A stretch of 64,000 bases of DNA from Rhabdophis nuchalis (taxonomy: Eukaryota; Chordata; Lepidosauria; Squamata; Natricidae), in NCBI GenBank assembly GCA_039707465.1, contig CM077644.1:188666462-188730461 (forward strand), written 5' to 3'. This document shows, piece by piece, positions 31,612-44,504 of the stretch (position 1 is its first letter; each line of letters opens with the position of its first letter). A model generated the notes under the pieces. The model did not search any database. It saw only the letters and a list, made by a program, of their open reading frames with translations, and was not told where the DNA came from. Made by a program: the position numbers and the translations under genes.

Positions 31612-33170
31612 GTCTTTACTTTACTTTATTGTCATTGTACATATATACACAGTTTACACATACAACAAAATTCACATGACACCTGGAGACCAGGCCCAAC
31701 ACACACAACAATCCCCAAACACACCCCCAACTACCAAAAAATTCCCCGCTCTTAAATCACCCAAGAATCCACATAAATAGTATTGTCCAATAGCTCACTG
31801 ATGGTGGCCCTTTAGTTGAGTGCAATTATAGCTCTAGGATAAAAGCTATTCAGAAGTCATGTGGTCCTAGTTTTAATTGTTCTGTATCTTCTGCCGGAAG
31901 GCAACAGTCTAAAAAGATTGTAAGCAGGATAGGAAGAGTCTGTGAGAATGTTATGTAACTTCCTCAAACAGCATATGCGAAGATGTCATCCAGGGCTGGT
32001 AGTTGAAGCCCAGTGATATTCTGGGCAGTTTTAATGATTCTCTGAAGAGCTTTTTTGTCTGCTGCAGAGCTGCTCCCATACCATGCAAGAATGCCATATA
32101 TCTAAAGTGACCGGATTTTCAAAATCCTAAAGCGGGACACCATCGATGGGGGGGGAGCGTGCACGCGCACGCCTGCGCAGAGGGCGTCAGGGCAGGGACG
32201 CGCTCCCAACAGCTGCCGCGGGGGCCACTTTAAAGGCAACAGCGGCGGACCAATCCGGCGGCTCTCAGTGTGTGAGGGACGGCCTTCGGGGCGGCTGCTG
32301 GGTCTGCCGCGCAGCTGCTGGGTCTGGTGGCGACGCAGGAGATGCCGGCGAGCAGCACGATGGCTCTGAGCGCGGAAGGTAAGAGTGATACGCTGGGACG
32401 CGGGGCCTGCAAGGGGCTGCCCGGTGCAGGGAAGGGCACTCAGGTGAGCGGGCCAGGCCCTTGCGAGCCCCGCGTCCCAGCGTATCACTCTTGCCTTCCG
32501 CACTCGGAGCCATTGCGCTGCTCGTCCGACACCTCCTGCGCTGCTGCCAGACCCAGCAGCCGTGCGCCTAACCATTGGGCTGAAAGCCGTCCCTCACGCG
32601 CTGAGAGCTGCCGCCGCTGCCTTTAAAGACTGCCCTGTGAGGGGGGGAGTGTGCCCCAACGCCCTCTGCAGGCGCGTGACGTGCTGGAGCGCATGCGGCC
32701 TCCCTGCCCGAGCCGGCGCTCAGAGGCGCCTGCCTCTGAGCGCGTACAGAGTGCCTGAAGCGGGACATTTTGAAGAAAAGGCGGGTGGCGGGATATCTAA
32801 TGGAGAAGCAGGTCTGTCCCACCAAATTTGCGACGTCTGGTCACCTTACATATATCAGGACATTCTCAATAGTGCTGCGAAAGTAGGACAGAAGTAGAGA
32901 TAGATTTATCTTCCTTAGCATTCTAAGGAAGTACAGCCTCTTCTATGTCTTCTTCACAAGCATGTTAGCATTCATGGTCCATGAGAGGTCCTCCGAGATA
33001 TAAATTCCCAGAAATTTAAAACTACCAACCTCTCCACCTCATTGCCATTTATGTACAATGGTAAATGTACATCTCTCTTCCTCCTGCAGTCATTATAAGT
33101 TCTTTAATTTTTTTGGTGTTAAGCCTAAGACTTCTGCATCCTGTATTTGGGATACATTCTATAAGTTATC
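31612..33170 (-). mobile_element. Non-LTR LINE (Rex1/L2-like C-terminal RT), split by a DNA transposon
   Basis: The minus strand gives LGIYISEDLSWTMNANMLVK, KRLYFLRMLRK, then ILAWYGSSSAADKKALQRII and LQLPALDDI, the C-terminal segment of a jockey-superfamily LINE. The 3' end has an AATGACAATAAAG-type terminus at about 31,612-31,635. Coding similarity is cut at 32,103 and resumes at 32,857, exactly around the hAT element. Rex1 versus another CR1/L2 relative is not settled. Confidence 0.72.
32103..32848. mobile_element. GC-rich hAT-type nonautonomous element (746 bp)
   Basis: It starts TAAAGTGACCGGATTTTC and ends GACGTCTGGTCACCTTA, inverted ends of the TAGGGTGACCAGA type, with GCGGGACA / GTCCC just inside. 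An exact 8-bp duplication catatatc flanks it (32,095-32,102 and 32,849-32,856). The interior is strongly GC rich and has large inverted blocks (GTGATACGCTGGGACGCGG near 32,385 and its complement near 32,468). Open frames inside have no transposase motif. Confidence 0.92.
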
Positions 33171-33867
33171 CCATAGCTTGGTTCAAAGATAGTTGCCCTA
33201 TGATGGACCATTTTGCACAGTTATAGGTCATGAGAACAAGAGTTTCAGTACTATATTGATGTCGCAGCTAGAATATTCGAGAATACATCTTATCAAACTG
33301 CTTTTAAAGTAATGGCAAGATTTTTTTAAATTATTACACCAATGTAGAAGATCTCTTCTAGTCATATGTTTGCTTCCAGTGACATTCAAAGAATTAGTGT
33401 TAGCATTTAAACTTTTAGTGGGTATGGAAAAAAATACCTTCTTACATCCTAGGATTAAATTCCCTTCCTTGGCATGCTCCCAATTCCCATTCCCCTTTCT
33501 TCTTTTTTGTTAAATGTTCTGTGCTAATAAAGTCAATTCCTTTTCTAAATGCCTGTAGTGGATATACTGGTTTTAACTGGAATTTATTGGCTAGCAGTAC
33601 TATTTTATTAGCCATGCTTATTTTGCAATTTGGTATGCCATGTTAATATTGCATGAAAGCTTCATGCCACAGAATTACTTGACATTTTGCAGAGCAGCAT
33701 AAAAAAGATAGCTATCTACACTAAAGTAAAATTCGATAAAAGGAATGACAAGACAGAGGCAAATCTGGAAAGCTGAAATACTGAATTAAATGTTGCCCAG
33801 AAGAACTTTAAGAGTTCAGTTCCTATTATCTTGAGCAAGTTAAGCCAATTGTAGTTGAAAATAGTAA

Positions 33868-33870
<3 letters not shown>

Positions 33871-33898
<28 letters not shown>

Positions 33899-33965
33899 CT
33901 GTCTGTCTGTCTGTCTGTCTGCTTGTGTGTGTGTGTGCGCATGCGCACAGACCGACAGACACAGA
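33871..33965. repeat. Compound microsatellite (GT)n(CTGT)n(GT)n
   Basis: About 13 GT units, then about 6 CTGT units, then GT units leading into GCGCATGCGC. Confidence 0.96.
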
Positions 33966-33999
33966 GTTTTATTATGGTACAAAGTTCCATAGACTAGAC

Positions 34000-34134
34000 C
34001 AGGGATGTCCAAACTTGGGAACTTTAAGACTTGTGGACTTCAACTCCCAGAATTCCCCAGCCAGCATAGCTGGCTGGGGAATTCTGGGAGTTGAAGTCCA
34101 CAAGTCTTAAAGTTCCCAAGTTTGGACATCCCTG
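34000..34134. mobile_element. 135-bp hairpin hAT-type MITE (copy B)
   Basis: 66-bp arms are essentially perfect complements around the 3-nt spacer ATA. It starts CAGGGATGTCCAAACTT. An exact 8-bp duplication gactagac flanks it (33,992-33,999 and 34,135-34,142). Terminal sequence differs from copies A, C and D; the core GGACTTCAACTCCCAGAATT is shared. Confidence 0.95.
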
Positions 34135-34148
34135 GACTAGACTATTGT

Positions 34149-34357
34149 GTTTCCCTGAAAGTAAGACAGGGCCTGGGGAGGTCTTATTATTTTTGAGGTG
34201 CAGGAGGTGGCGATTGTGGTCACCTCATGGCTGCTGCTGTGTTACAATATTTTAGAGGAGAGCTTATTTTTGGGAGACGGCTTTTGGGAGACATGCACCT
34301 AAAAGCCCAATTGGGCTTATTATCTAGGGAGGTCTTATTTTGGGGAAAACAAGGTAG
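34149..34357. mobile_element. Inverted-repeat DNA element (GTTTCCCTGAAAATAAGAC type), copy 1
   Basis: It starts GTTTCCCTGAAAGTAAGACA and ends TCTTATTTTGGGGAAAAC, inverted. The interior GGTGCAGGAGGTGGCGA and GTCACCTCATGGCTGC is shared with 35,889-36,126. Flanks could be read as an 8-bp repeat (actattgt / agtattgt) or as TA; superfamily left open. Confidence 0.75.
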
Positions 34358-34867
34358 AGTATTGTGTACTTTTTCAGATACATGATGAATCAACTTCCCC
34401 AATGAGTATATATTTTTGCAGTTCAAGGTAATGCTTAATACATTGGATAAAATAAACTGTTTTCTACAAATGCTTATACTATGTTAAATTTATTGCTTTT
34501 CAAATATGTTGAATTTTGCAGCAGCAGACTAACATGGCTATCCCTATAGAAATCTTTGTTTATTAATGGAAAATATTCATTTGAACCAATGAAATAAGGA
34601 CTTAGTATTTCAGATTTGGGATGATAAACCCATGAACAAGGAAACCTTTCAAATAGAACACGAGACAGGAAGTGTTATGGTTAAAATTAAAAACTGAATT
34701 GATGCATTTTCTCTACACCAATACTCTTCTTTGTACATTGTCACAGTATTAAAGAGCTGGATTGAATTCAAATCAGTCAGGGAAAACCAGCAGTTTCAGA
34801 TAACATTCTTTTTCATTCAGCAACTGGACACTTTGGGCTTTCATATTGTTGTGAGCTTAGAGCCTAG

Positions 34868-35006
34868 AATGGTATAGGATCGTAGTATATACCTAGGATG
34901 GTATAGGGTCTCCTGCTTGCGCAGGGGGTTGGACAAGAAGACCTCCAAGATCCCCTCCAGCTCTATTCTGATTGATTGATTGATTGATTGATTGATTTGA
35001 TTGATT
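34868..35006 (+). mobile_element. CR1-type 3' terminus with (GATT)n tail
   Basis: TATAGGGTCTCCTGCTTGCG and GGACAAGAAGACCTCCAAGA are the plus-strand version of the CR1 3' end seen at 26.3 and 26.7 kb. A GATT array (about 9 units, 34,970-35,006) follows as the tail. Confidence 0.75.
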
Positions 35007-35888
35007 AAACCATATGTATCTGAAGCGGTTGGTATGCTATGGCAATAACATGAAATAATCTTTTAGCCAGGTAGAGGGGACTGCCTGAAAGAATATTAAA
35101 GCATTGCATCCTTTTTCTTTGAAGTTTAAAATCAGGGAGAAAACTAGTAAAGAAATAAAATCTTAATTTCAAAACCCAGCTTCTTATGCAGATCTACCCA
35201 AGGAAGATTATTGATATCCATAAAAGTTGCCAATATGTAGACTCAGTCACAGCAGGGAATTGGGGAAGCTAAGTGGATAGAGCATATTATCCCTGATGAA
35301 AATTTCAGGCTTTAGTAAAGTTGACTGTAACTTCAACATTTACTAGAGATCCTCAGTTGTATTCCCAAGGCTGCATGGATTTATAGGGTAACAGAAACAA
35401 TACAAATTTCTGGATATTTGATTTATTGAGCCCCAATGCAGTTTTAGTTAGTTTCGTATTTCAATAAAATTGTTGTTTTTATTTTGTTCACTGCTAAAGT
35501 TTCTTTGTTATCAGAGTGGTCATGAATGAATGAATTAATGCAACAAATGAATAAATAAACTGACTGGTTTGGCATGCTTTGGGTCCTGCCTTTTAAACAA
35601 TAAAATCTGACACAACCTAGAAAGTCTTCTCTGTCAGTGCACCTACCACATTGTGTTTCCCAATTGATCCATGTAGCCCTAACCTTGTCAGCCTTGAAAA
35701 CAGCCTTGAAAACCTCTTTCCTAGTGTGCTGAGACAATGCATGTAACTATCTTTCAGCTGTGTTTACTCTGTAAAATTGTGAGTTTGTTCATGAGATGTT
35801 TTTATTTTGCTTTGATTTATTTTTAAATACTTGTAAGCTGCCCAGAAGGGTGTATAACTGGATCACCATGCAATTTAATTAGTGTTTT

Positions 35889-36126
35889 TCCGAAAATAAG
35901 ACAGAGTCTTATTTTCTTTTGACACCCCCCTCCCCCCGAAATAAGTGCTTGACCTTATTTTGGGGGAGGTCTTATTATTTTTGAGGTGCAGGAGGTGGCG
36001 AGTGTGGTCACCTCATGGCTGCCGCTGTGTTGCAATATTTTCAAGGAGGGCTTATTTTAGTGCATGCGCTCAAAAACCTGATTGGGCTTATTATCCAGGG
36101 AGTCTTATTTTCAGGGAAACAGGGTA
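35889..36126. mobile_element. Inverted-repeat DNA element (GTTTCCCTGAAAATAAGAC type), copy 2
   Basis: It starts TTTTCCGAAAATAAGACAG and ends GTCTTATTTTCAGGGAAACA. It shares its interior with copy 1. Both sides contain TTAA/TAATTA, so a TA or TTAA target is possible. Confidence 0.75.
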
Positions 36127-36439
36127 ATTAAAGCAGGTGAATATCGGTATGTAGCTCCAGATTTCTCTACTCCACTTAATGTCTGTGTGACCTAATCTCT
36201 GAGTCTCTGGAGTTTAGGGCTAACTCGTTTCCAAACAGGTCTCATCTGAAATATTTACGGCATTTGCCTGTAAAATTTCTCTCTTCTCCATAAGTATTAA
36301 ACTTAGATGATACTTCAGAAAGTTTGGTAGACACTCACAGGAAAATTGAGTATAAACCCAGATTTTGGGTGTGCTAGGATAAATTTCTCAGTCAAAGAGC
36401 ATAGTTCTGCTTGCCAGAATGGGACAACTCACCATAGCC

Positions 36440-36655
36440 AGCTTGTCATGGCCAACTTGCTGTGGGAAAATTCAATAATTCAATTTAATTATTTAAAAGA
36501 TTTTTTTTTTAAAAATAGTTTTTGTCATTCACATTCCTTTTTTTCCCTTCCTTTTGCATCCTTTCTTTAATGATTCTATTCCACCATTTCTTAAATATTA
36601 GTGTAACTCTTGTTCCATGGCAAGTTGACCACAGCAAGTTGGCCATGGCTACATG
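36440..36655. mobile_element. Possible MITE with 19-bp perfect inverted repeats
   Basis: 36,447-36,465 (catggccaacttgctgtgg) is the exact reverse complement of 36,629-36,647. Further decayed copies of the motif (GCCAGCTTGTCATGG, CCATGGCAAGTTGACC) sit beside each arm. The interior is AT rich. No target duplication confirmed. Confidence 0.6.
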
Positions 36656-36659
36656 ACTT

Positions 36660-39600
36660 CAAAGTCTCAAATATGGATGTGGGGTGATGGGGAGAAGGAT
36701 TGAATGAAAGAAAACAGTGGCTTTAATGCTTCCTACCATACGTAGCCAAAATTCCTTGAGTCTTCCATCGATATACAATCAGTCCTTGATTAGCATATAG
36801 ATATATTATAAAAAACAATAAAATTGTACAGAGTGGAAGTTCTGTGAAGGACATTTTAAATTCCTACCATATTTGGTCACTTTTTCAGACATTTTAACGT
36901 AATTTTTATTTTAGACATTGGTGTCTCAGATTTCTTAAAATAAAATCCATTGCTTGATTGATCTTGTAGCCTAAAACTGGTTTTATCTGCATGCGGGTGC
37001 ATGCACAGCCATTTCACTTAGCTGGGAGGTGCATATGGAGAACAATCAGGAGCAGTTTCTAAATCTTGATTTTAATAATTCAAACAGGATGCTTGGTATG
37101 ACTGGTGTTTTCCAAAGTATGTATTTCAAAGAATTAGCCCAAAACTATTGAAAATATTCTTGTCAAATTTAGGATATGGACAAGTGATTCTATTCCTGTG
37201 AACAAAATCCAGATAAAGGAGTTTTACAATCACTTTCTCCTTGCAAATTCTAAATCTCAGCATGGATGTCACTTTTAGCAATTGATGCATTTGTAACCGA
37301 AAAATAGTATTTTCCCTCATACATTTCAATTCTTGCTGGGATCAGATTGTTACAGTGTCACTATAACAGTGAATTTCATTTGTACAAAATAAAATTTCAA
37401 ATACTAATTCCCTCAGCGCGGAGAGATGTAATAGTTACACTCAATAGACTATGAACTTGCTTCACATAAACATTTTTCTGACCAAGTTGCAGATTATTCA
37501 AGAGCACCAAGATGATACGTCTAATTTAGTTTTAAATACACATTGTAGAGAATGTGTGATATGGAAAACAATACTTAAAAGACCACAAGTGCCTTTTGGT
37601 ATGCGCAGGCACTATGCAATATTTTAATCTTAAAAGAAAGCCTTGAAGTCAGTTGCAATTACTTTTATTTTTCTTTCACTGGAATCAGAATGCTTACACT
37701 GAATTCCCAAAGCCTCTTCTTCTATTACAGAAGGTTTTGCTTGGGGATCAGCTGTTACTGGGGTACGTATGTTTGATTATACTTTGCTAGGAGATTTTGT
37801 TGCAAATTCGCAAGCCTAATCTCCTTTGAAAATATTTCCTAAATTAAAAATAGCTTCAGATTTTTACTTATTATGCCATACAAACTGAGATTTGTTGGAG
37901 TGGTCAGAGGAAAGGGAGAGGCAGTCTTACATATTGAAGTCATATATTCCATTTGAGTGGTTTATCCTGGATTAACATTTTTAAGTGGACAATCTATGCA
38001 TATTCTACAATGTATTGAACTGTAACATTTAAAACGCTTTCTGGAACACACAGCATTATTACTTGTGCTGTCACTTCATGATAACTTTTTAAGGAAAGCC
38101 CTCTCCTGTTCTTCATTAATTATCCTAGAATTCCATGGAAAACTACTTGAAAACTATTGTTCAGCAATATGTAGAAATGTCAATACTGTATTTCAGATTA
38201 ATTAAAAAACTTAATCTAGGAATTCTGTTTTCTTGGAAAAGACTTCCCATTCTAGTGTCATTCTAGAGTCATTGGATTAAAATGGCATTGAAGTTCCATC
38301 AATTAGTAAATAAACCACACTGCCATATAAAAACTAGAGATGACTACATTGGGTATTTGTTAATATAGCGTGTGTCTGCTTCACTATAACTGAAAACACC
38401 ATTGGATATTTGTGTCAGTTTTCTAGTTTTCCACTGCTGTGCACAGATGAAAGCTCTAAAGTTAGTCCATTGATTGAGTCTAAATTGCTTGGCTACTCTG
38501 GTACGAACAAATGTTATATGACTATGTTATGGTTGAATTTAGAACATGTCAGTGATTAAGAACAAAATACATTTTCCATCAGTAAAACAAGTAAGATAGT
38601 CTAGATATGTGTATAGACATAAAAGTACTATTTTTAAATTTTTAAGTATTCAAAAAATAGCATCTGATAGAATAGTGGATTCTGTTTTGTCTCTAATAAA
38701 ATATTTACTGGTGCTGTTTCAAATCTTAACCTTGGATGCTGATAGAAATCAGTCTGTCATGCTAGATGAAGCAATTGAATCAGTACCCAAAATGCCCGGG
38801 GTTATTTGGACATGTAGATGGAGACATGCAGTGATGATTGAATTTGAATTTGTTATGAGAGCAAGTGTTCATTTATTTACCAAAGAACAAAAATTACCTC
38901 AGCTTAGGAATGTAAGATAGTCTGCACAGATGGCAATTTAGCTGCAGTTATTGAGAGGTATTTTGTTTTTTCACTGATAGTCACAGTTTGTAATGTACAT
39001 AAAATACAATTCCTCTTGCCTTTGGGGCATATGATTAGTTCAAGGGAATATTCTATGGCAGGTGATTTTTTTTAACCTGCAGGCTTTTTCCCAAACCTGA
39101 ACAAATAATCTAGAATCTCCTTGTCTGTTTGTAAAAAGAAGTAAGTTCCTATAAATAAAAATTGAACCTCGTGTGTTGAAGGAAAATATTTCCTGATTAT
39201 AATTTGGAAGGGCCAAATTGATTTAGTGGCACTTTTATTCTCTGATTCCATAAATTCTGTTTCTTTGATTTAGTGCATCTAACTCCACATAAGTTAGGGT
39301 GATGGAGAACATGAACATCTTATGGTTGATCAGTATGATTGCTCACCTGAGGATATGCCAGTTTCTTTGAGGTCTCTCCTCCTCTTTTTCCTCTTTTTCC
39401 TCCTCCTTTAGTGAATGCAAAGTTCAGCAAAGCCTTTGTGATGATGGAATTCCCTCTATTTTCATTTATGTAGATCATGGCACTATTAGTAGTTTTTGAA
39501 GACTATCTTATAAGCTAAGGATAACAATGCATTGCTTGCAGGTATTATAATGCACACAATGCATTATGATATTGTGGAACTACAAAATAAAGTAAAATGG

Positions 39601-39780
39601 CAGAAATTTCAAAAATATTTAACAATCTGACCTTTTTTTTTTTGAGAAATTGTGGGTGAAAATAAAATTATATCATTAGATTTCAAGTAAAAATAGCAGA
39701 ATGCCTTCAAATCTCAGTCTTCTAAGGTTTGTGTTATGTGGGTGTGTTTGTATATGTTCATATGTATGGGGAGAGAAAGA
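36660..39780. other. No recognised element
   Basis: About 3 kb of AT-rich DNA with no transposon, tandem array or exon I can identify. A 103-codon plus frame at 38,609-38,920 has no known domain. Confidence 0.45.
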
Positions 39781-39796
39781 AAGAACGATCGTGAGA

Positions 39797-39960
39797 GACT
39801 TCTAGTTTAGTGTAGTAGTTAAGGATGCTAGCCTATGAACTCTAGTCTTCCCTTAGGTAAACAAACTAGTTGTCTTTGGGTCGATTACGTTTTTCTTAAA
39901 CATAGGGAGATAAAAACTTCAACCTAACAGCTTTTTTGGACCAATGCTGTATATTTCATT
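39797..39960 (+). mobile_element. Decayed tRNA-derived SINE
   Basis: AGTTTAGTGTAGTAGTTAAG followed by GAACTCTAGTC and GTCTTTGGGTCGATTACG matches the SINE head and body at 17,063 weakly. Confidence 0.45.
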
Positions 39961-39988
39961 GTAAACAAGTATAATGACAAAAAAGATT

Positions 39989-40079
39989 ATTATTATTATT
40001 ATTCTGTGGTTAATCTTTGGTGGGATTCACAGCCTTTGGGGCTAGTTGGTAGCTCAACAGCTTGAGTCCTAACCAAGGA

Positions 40080-40130
<51 letters not shown>

Positions 40131-40197
40131 TATTATATTATTGTTGTTGTTGTTGTTTTAGAAAGAGGTTTTCATGCAGTGACATTATTCAATCTCT

Positions 40198-40265
<68 letters not shown>
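39989..40265. repeat. Cluster of microsatellites (TTA)n, (ATC)n, (TTG)n, (CT)n
   Basis: An ATC array at 40,081-40,130 follows a tRNA-like stub (GGTAGCTCAACAGC then TCCTAACC, about 40,040-40,080), so it may be a SINE tail. TTA/TTG units follow, then (CT)n at about 40,193-40,265 with a short CA interruption. Confidence 0.9.
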
Positions 40266-40269
<4 letters not shown>

Positions 40270-40279
40270 AATATTTTAC

Positions 40280-41715
40280 AGTAGCACTACCCATCATATT
40301 TTGGGAACTGTTAGATTAAATGCAAGTAATTTCTTTTCCTTTAGCTTTGGGAATAAGGTAGGCAATAACTGAAAATGCATTGCTTGAAAACACACATAGC
40401 CACTTATTTACACTGGGAAATGAGATATATACTATTTTCTTTAACATTCCTATGACATTTTATTTTATCCCTTCGAAATACGGATGTCAAATTATAGGCT
40501 TAGACTTGAAAATGACAGTAATATCTGCAGCAACTAATCCAACCAGATTTACTTCACAAGAATATCTCCAACTTCTATATTGAGAACTGACTCTGTAACC
40601 AATTAGTTGATTTGACCTTTCCCAGATTTTCTTATTGTCCTCGGTCATAAAAATAGACAGCTGTGGTCGTTGACAAGAGGCATGTATTGTTGAGAGGAAA
40701 ACTCTATGTCACAATAGATGAGGTTGACAGAGTAGAAAAAAACCCCTGTTCAATCTATTTAATAGCCTCTGCTCTCTCACGGATAGCAAAAGGTAGAAAA
40801 CGGATGCATACATTGTTCATCTGGGCATGGATAAAATACAGGCAAGTATTTTGTGTCGCTTGATAGCTTTGTACTAACTTATGGATTCCCCAATAAAACC
40901 TTCTCCAATCAAAGTCACACTGGGGGATTTTGGGAGACACCAAGTTTGGAAAGACTGTCCTAAAATAAAAAGTACATGCAAACAATGAATGAAACATGCC
41001 ACAATATGCAAACATTTGTTTGGATGTTTCCCTACTCATTATTTCTGGGTCTTCCTCGGAATAAAATAGAAATATTACTTTCAGAGACTGCTACTTTCTA
41101 AATAAGAATGTGCCCTTGATAATTGAGTAGAATCAAATTGGATGTGGTAATTTTCATTCAGTTTGCAGTTTTATCTGTAAGAAATAAATGTTTACAGGAG
41201 ACAGGGAAATCATTCTGGGATTATATCTTGAGGGCAAGGATTTCCCCCCCCCTCCCCCTTTGCATCACAGGTTGACATATTACTTACTGTTTGTAAAGGG
41301 AAGAAACCTTCCCTTTTCTTACATTGCAATTACCAGATAGTAATGGTAGGACAATAGAGCTGCCCTTTTTTCATCTGCCATGGTCCCAGTCCAATCCCAC
41401 CCTTGCTAGTTATGGCTTGAAAGCTCAGTTAAACAGAGATAAACTTCATGTTCTCTCTGGCCCAGTTTCAACAGTTATCTTTCCTTCTCAGCTGTCACCT
41501 GGCAGCAACTATTCCATCAAATTACAGTGGTGGAAACTGAGCTGGATGGCTATTTCAAAGCTCTGCTTATAGCTCTCACATCATCAGGTTAAAAGTTTGG
41601 GTTTTCAAAAAAAACATTTTAAAGAACCTGACCTTTGTAAAGCTTTTCTGATGAATTGAATCCTGGCATTATTTCTTGACATTTGATGGTCACCACATTA
41701 AAGGACATGATTTAC
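40280..41715. other. No recognised element
   Basis: AT-rich DNA with a C-run near 41,250; nothing else recognised. Confidence 0.45.
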
Positions 41716-41720
41716 TAAAT

Positions 41721-42106
41721 CAGGGGTGTCAAACTCAAGGCCCAGGGTCTGGATCCGGCCCACGAGGTGCTTAGATCGGGCCTGCAGGGCTGCCCTGGAA
41801 ACAGCAAAGCCCCAGCCCACAATGCCTCTGCCAGCAAAAGTGGAGCTCAGGAGGGCCATCTGGCACAGAGTTGCAGGAGGCCGTCACAGCTGAAAATGGA
41901 GCTTGCGAAGGCTGCAGGTAGCCTGAGCTCAGTTTTCACCGGTAGAGGCTTGCAGGAAGCCGTCATAGCCAAAAACGGAGCTCAGGAGCCTGTTTTCATT
42001 GGCAAAGCACTCGGGCCACCACAAGCTGGCCACACCCATCCTGGCTCCCCGAAGCCAAACACAACCCTGATGGGTTCGCTCAATGAAATTGAGTTTGACA
42101 CCCCTG
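41721..42106. mobile_element. hAT-type MITE of the GTGTCAAAC family
   Basis: It starts CAGGGGTGTCAAACTC and ends GAGTTTGACACCCCTG, perfect 16-bp terminal inverted repeats. Flanks tactaaat (41,713-41,720) and cactagat (42,107-42,114) match at 6 of 8. The interior has loosely repeated GGAGCTCAGGAGG / AGGCCGTCACAGC blocks. The open frame over it is incidental. Confidence 0.92.
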
Positions 42107-42114
42107 CACTAGAT

Positions 42115-44495
42115 GTAGCAAAGACATAATCTTTATTTTTTAAAGAAATCAACTTAAAATTATTATTTTTTGAAAAAATGAAAGATTTTATCTTAAAACA
42201 CAAGTGATTAACTGTAAAATTTCCATGGCTTCCTACAAGGATCATGAAGAATAATTGTTTTAGATCTGTCTTGTAATCTGTACACCTTATTTTAACTGTC
42301 TCAAGGTAACTCAAGTGGCCATAAGAAGCTTAGGAAAATAGCATTGGCTCTAAAAATAAATGTCACGGGACATTGTAATAATTGATTTTCATTCATCTCA
42401 ATCATTTTTGCATAATTAGGCCAAAATTTTGCCAAAAGGCTGAAATCATTACTTCAAAATATTAAAATTCAAAAAGAAGATGAACAAGTCTGTGTTTTTA
42501 TTATTATTCAAATACAATATTTTTAAACTGTTATGTTCATCTTATTTATTTGCTAATAAATGTTCTTTGTACCTGATAGTATCTTTATATTATTGGCAAG
42601 ACTCAAGAACATGAACCAATTTTTTTCAGAGAGGTCTAGATGACTTTCACTGTAGAACTGAAAGTATGCCACAGAATAGAATCAGAATGTGAAGTTCATT
42701 AAATATTATGAAATTAAGGGTACATATTTCAAATGAGAGCAAATTTATAGTTCTTTTTATTGCTGATTAAAACCTATAAATTAGCAGATGTACCGTAATG
42801 GTGCTTATTGTTGCTCTGCAAATCTATAATCATGAGTAATTTATATTGCATGCTTAAAATAGTATCTTCTAAGAGTTATTGGAAGATATTTCTCTATATT
42901 TTTCATAGGCTGTTCTTATGTGTTCCCAATTTGGACAATGACATCATCAGGAGAGACCATTCTGAAAGTGCCTGTTGCTTCTAGAAGGTCCTTATTAAAC
43001 GTGTGTGTTATAGACCCTTTCTCTTACTTAATTCCCAAAGTATGGGGATTACTGTTATACTTCCTTCACTATTTCTCCCAGTAGATCAATTAAGGCATAT
43101 TTCTTCATAATTATTTTAATATTTGCATATTTTAAAGTGGATTTACTTGTCTTGGTTTTATTTATTTATTTTTTCAATTCTGTCTTTTAATGATTTGAGA
43201 CATGTTGATTGCCTTTGGATGAAAAAACAAGAATAGCATTAGATGAATAAAATTATTAAATATTCTTCCCCTATTTTACAAAAAGAGTCTCCTACGTAAC
43301 CCTCTACGCTGCACAACTAGAAAATGCAACTAAAATACAACCAGTCAATGTTGCGGGTCCCTTTTTTCTGAATTTGGAATCTCTAATTAGAAATATGTGG
43401 AATTAGCTTTTAACAAACCTTTAAACCTATGTTGTATCTGTAATATTGCCATTGGGTTGCTAGATGAAATGTATTTCTTAACATAGCATATGCTAAACAT
43501 TCATCTTCTTCATTGGTCCAAAGTCAATATCCCTTCTTCCATCCTATTTTTTCACATCACCATCTTTTTACAAGTTTTTAAAGCTAGATAACCTGACATG
43601 GAGAAAAAAAGTCAATAGTTTTTTATTAGACATTCCATTCCATAACTTTTTAATCTGACAGTTGTTTCCAGGGATGCTAGGTTTTAGTATATTAGTATAA
43701 TTTAGTATATTTAATACTGTCCATCCAACCAAAGGTGCTACATCAATATATTCCAAAATTGCCCAAATTAGAAAATTAACACCAATTGTTAGTTTCCAGT
43801 ATGTAATACTTAACAATAGGTAGGCATGATGATATAACTTTAGATTCAGAGAACCGAATCCTGCCTCATTAATTTTATTTTCTGTAAAAAATAGTCCTAG
43901 AATCAAAGAACTTCAAATAAATGATTCCTAGAGGTAAGATTTGTATTTTGAGAGGAATTCCAATGTATGTATCTGGAAAACATTTTCAGAAAATAAATTA
44001 TTTAACTTTATAGATATTTTTACGTTCTTTAATACTAGTCACTATTCCTGTGCAGAACTTTAGAAATGCAGCTGTGAGATAACATAGCACATAAAGTCAG
44101 CAATATGCGCTGGCTCATTAAATGAGCTGTTTGTATTTTTATGGGATCCAGCTGGCTCCCCACTACTACTCCTGTTCCTTGGCATTTTGCCCCCCTGCTC
44201 TCTTTGTAGTACACACAGAGAGATTGGAGAGAAACTGTGTTTTGAAAGAAATTTCCTTTGCAGCAGTCTGTCTTTAATAAGTGCTGTTGCTCATTATTTT
44301 GTAAAAGGTAGTAGAATACATTCAACCAACATGCCTTCGCAACATTATTAAGCCATTCTTTGGGGTAGTGCTTCTGGACAGAAAATCCATTTCCAAACAT
44401 TGAAATATGTTCATACAGGTTTTGACTGCACTTTTCAGACACGGTTTTTGAAACATGCATTTGTTGTTGGTTTTCTTGGTAAAGATTTTAGGATG
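42115..44495. other. No recognised element
   Basis: AT-rich DNA. A 112-codon minus frame at 43,568-43,906 and a 141-codon minus frame at 44,035-44,460 show no recognised domain or splice context. Confidence 0.45.
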
Positions 44496-44504
44496 AAAGC
44501 GAAT

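Noticed and set aside
32102..32897. Cluster of overlapping open frames on both strands in GC-rich DNA
   Set aside because: They lie inside a transposon with inverted ends and target duplication; GC-rich DNA lacks stops by chance. No transposase motif.
33230..33470. Possible very old L2 remnant
   Set aside because: Only a vague resemblance in one frame (SSSHMFASSDI-like); below what I would annotate.
40062..40271. Poly-His/Ser-Leu open frame
   Set aside because: Direct translation of (ATC)n and (CT)n microsatellites.
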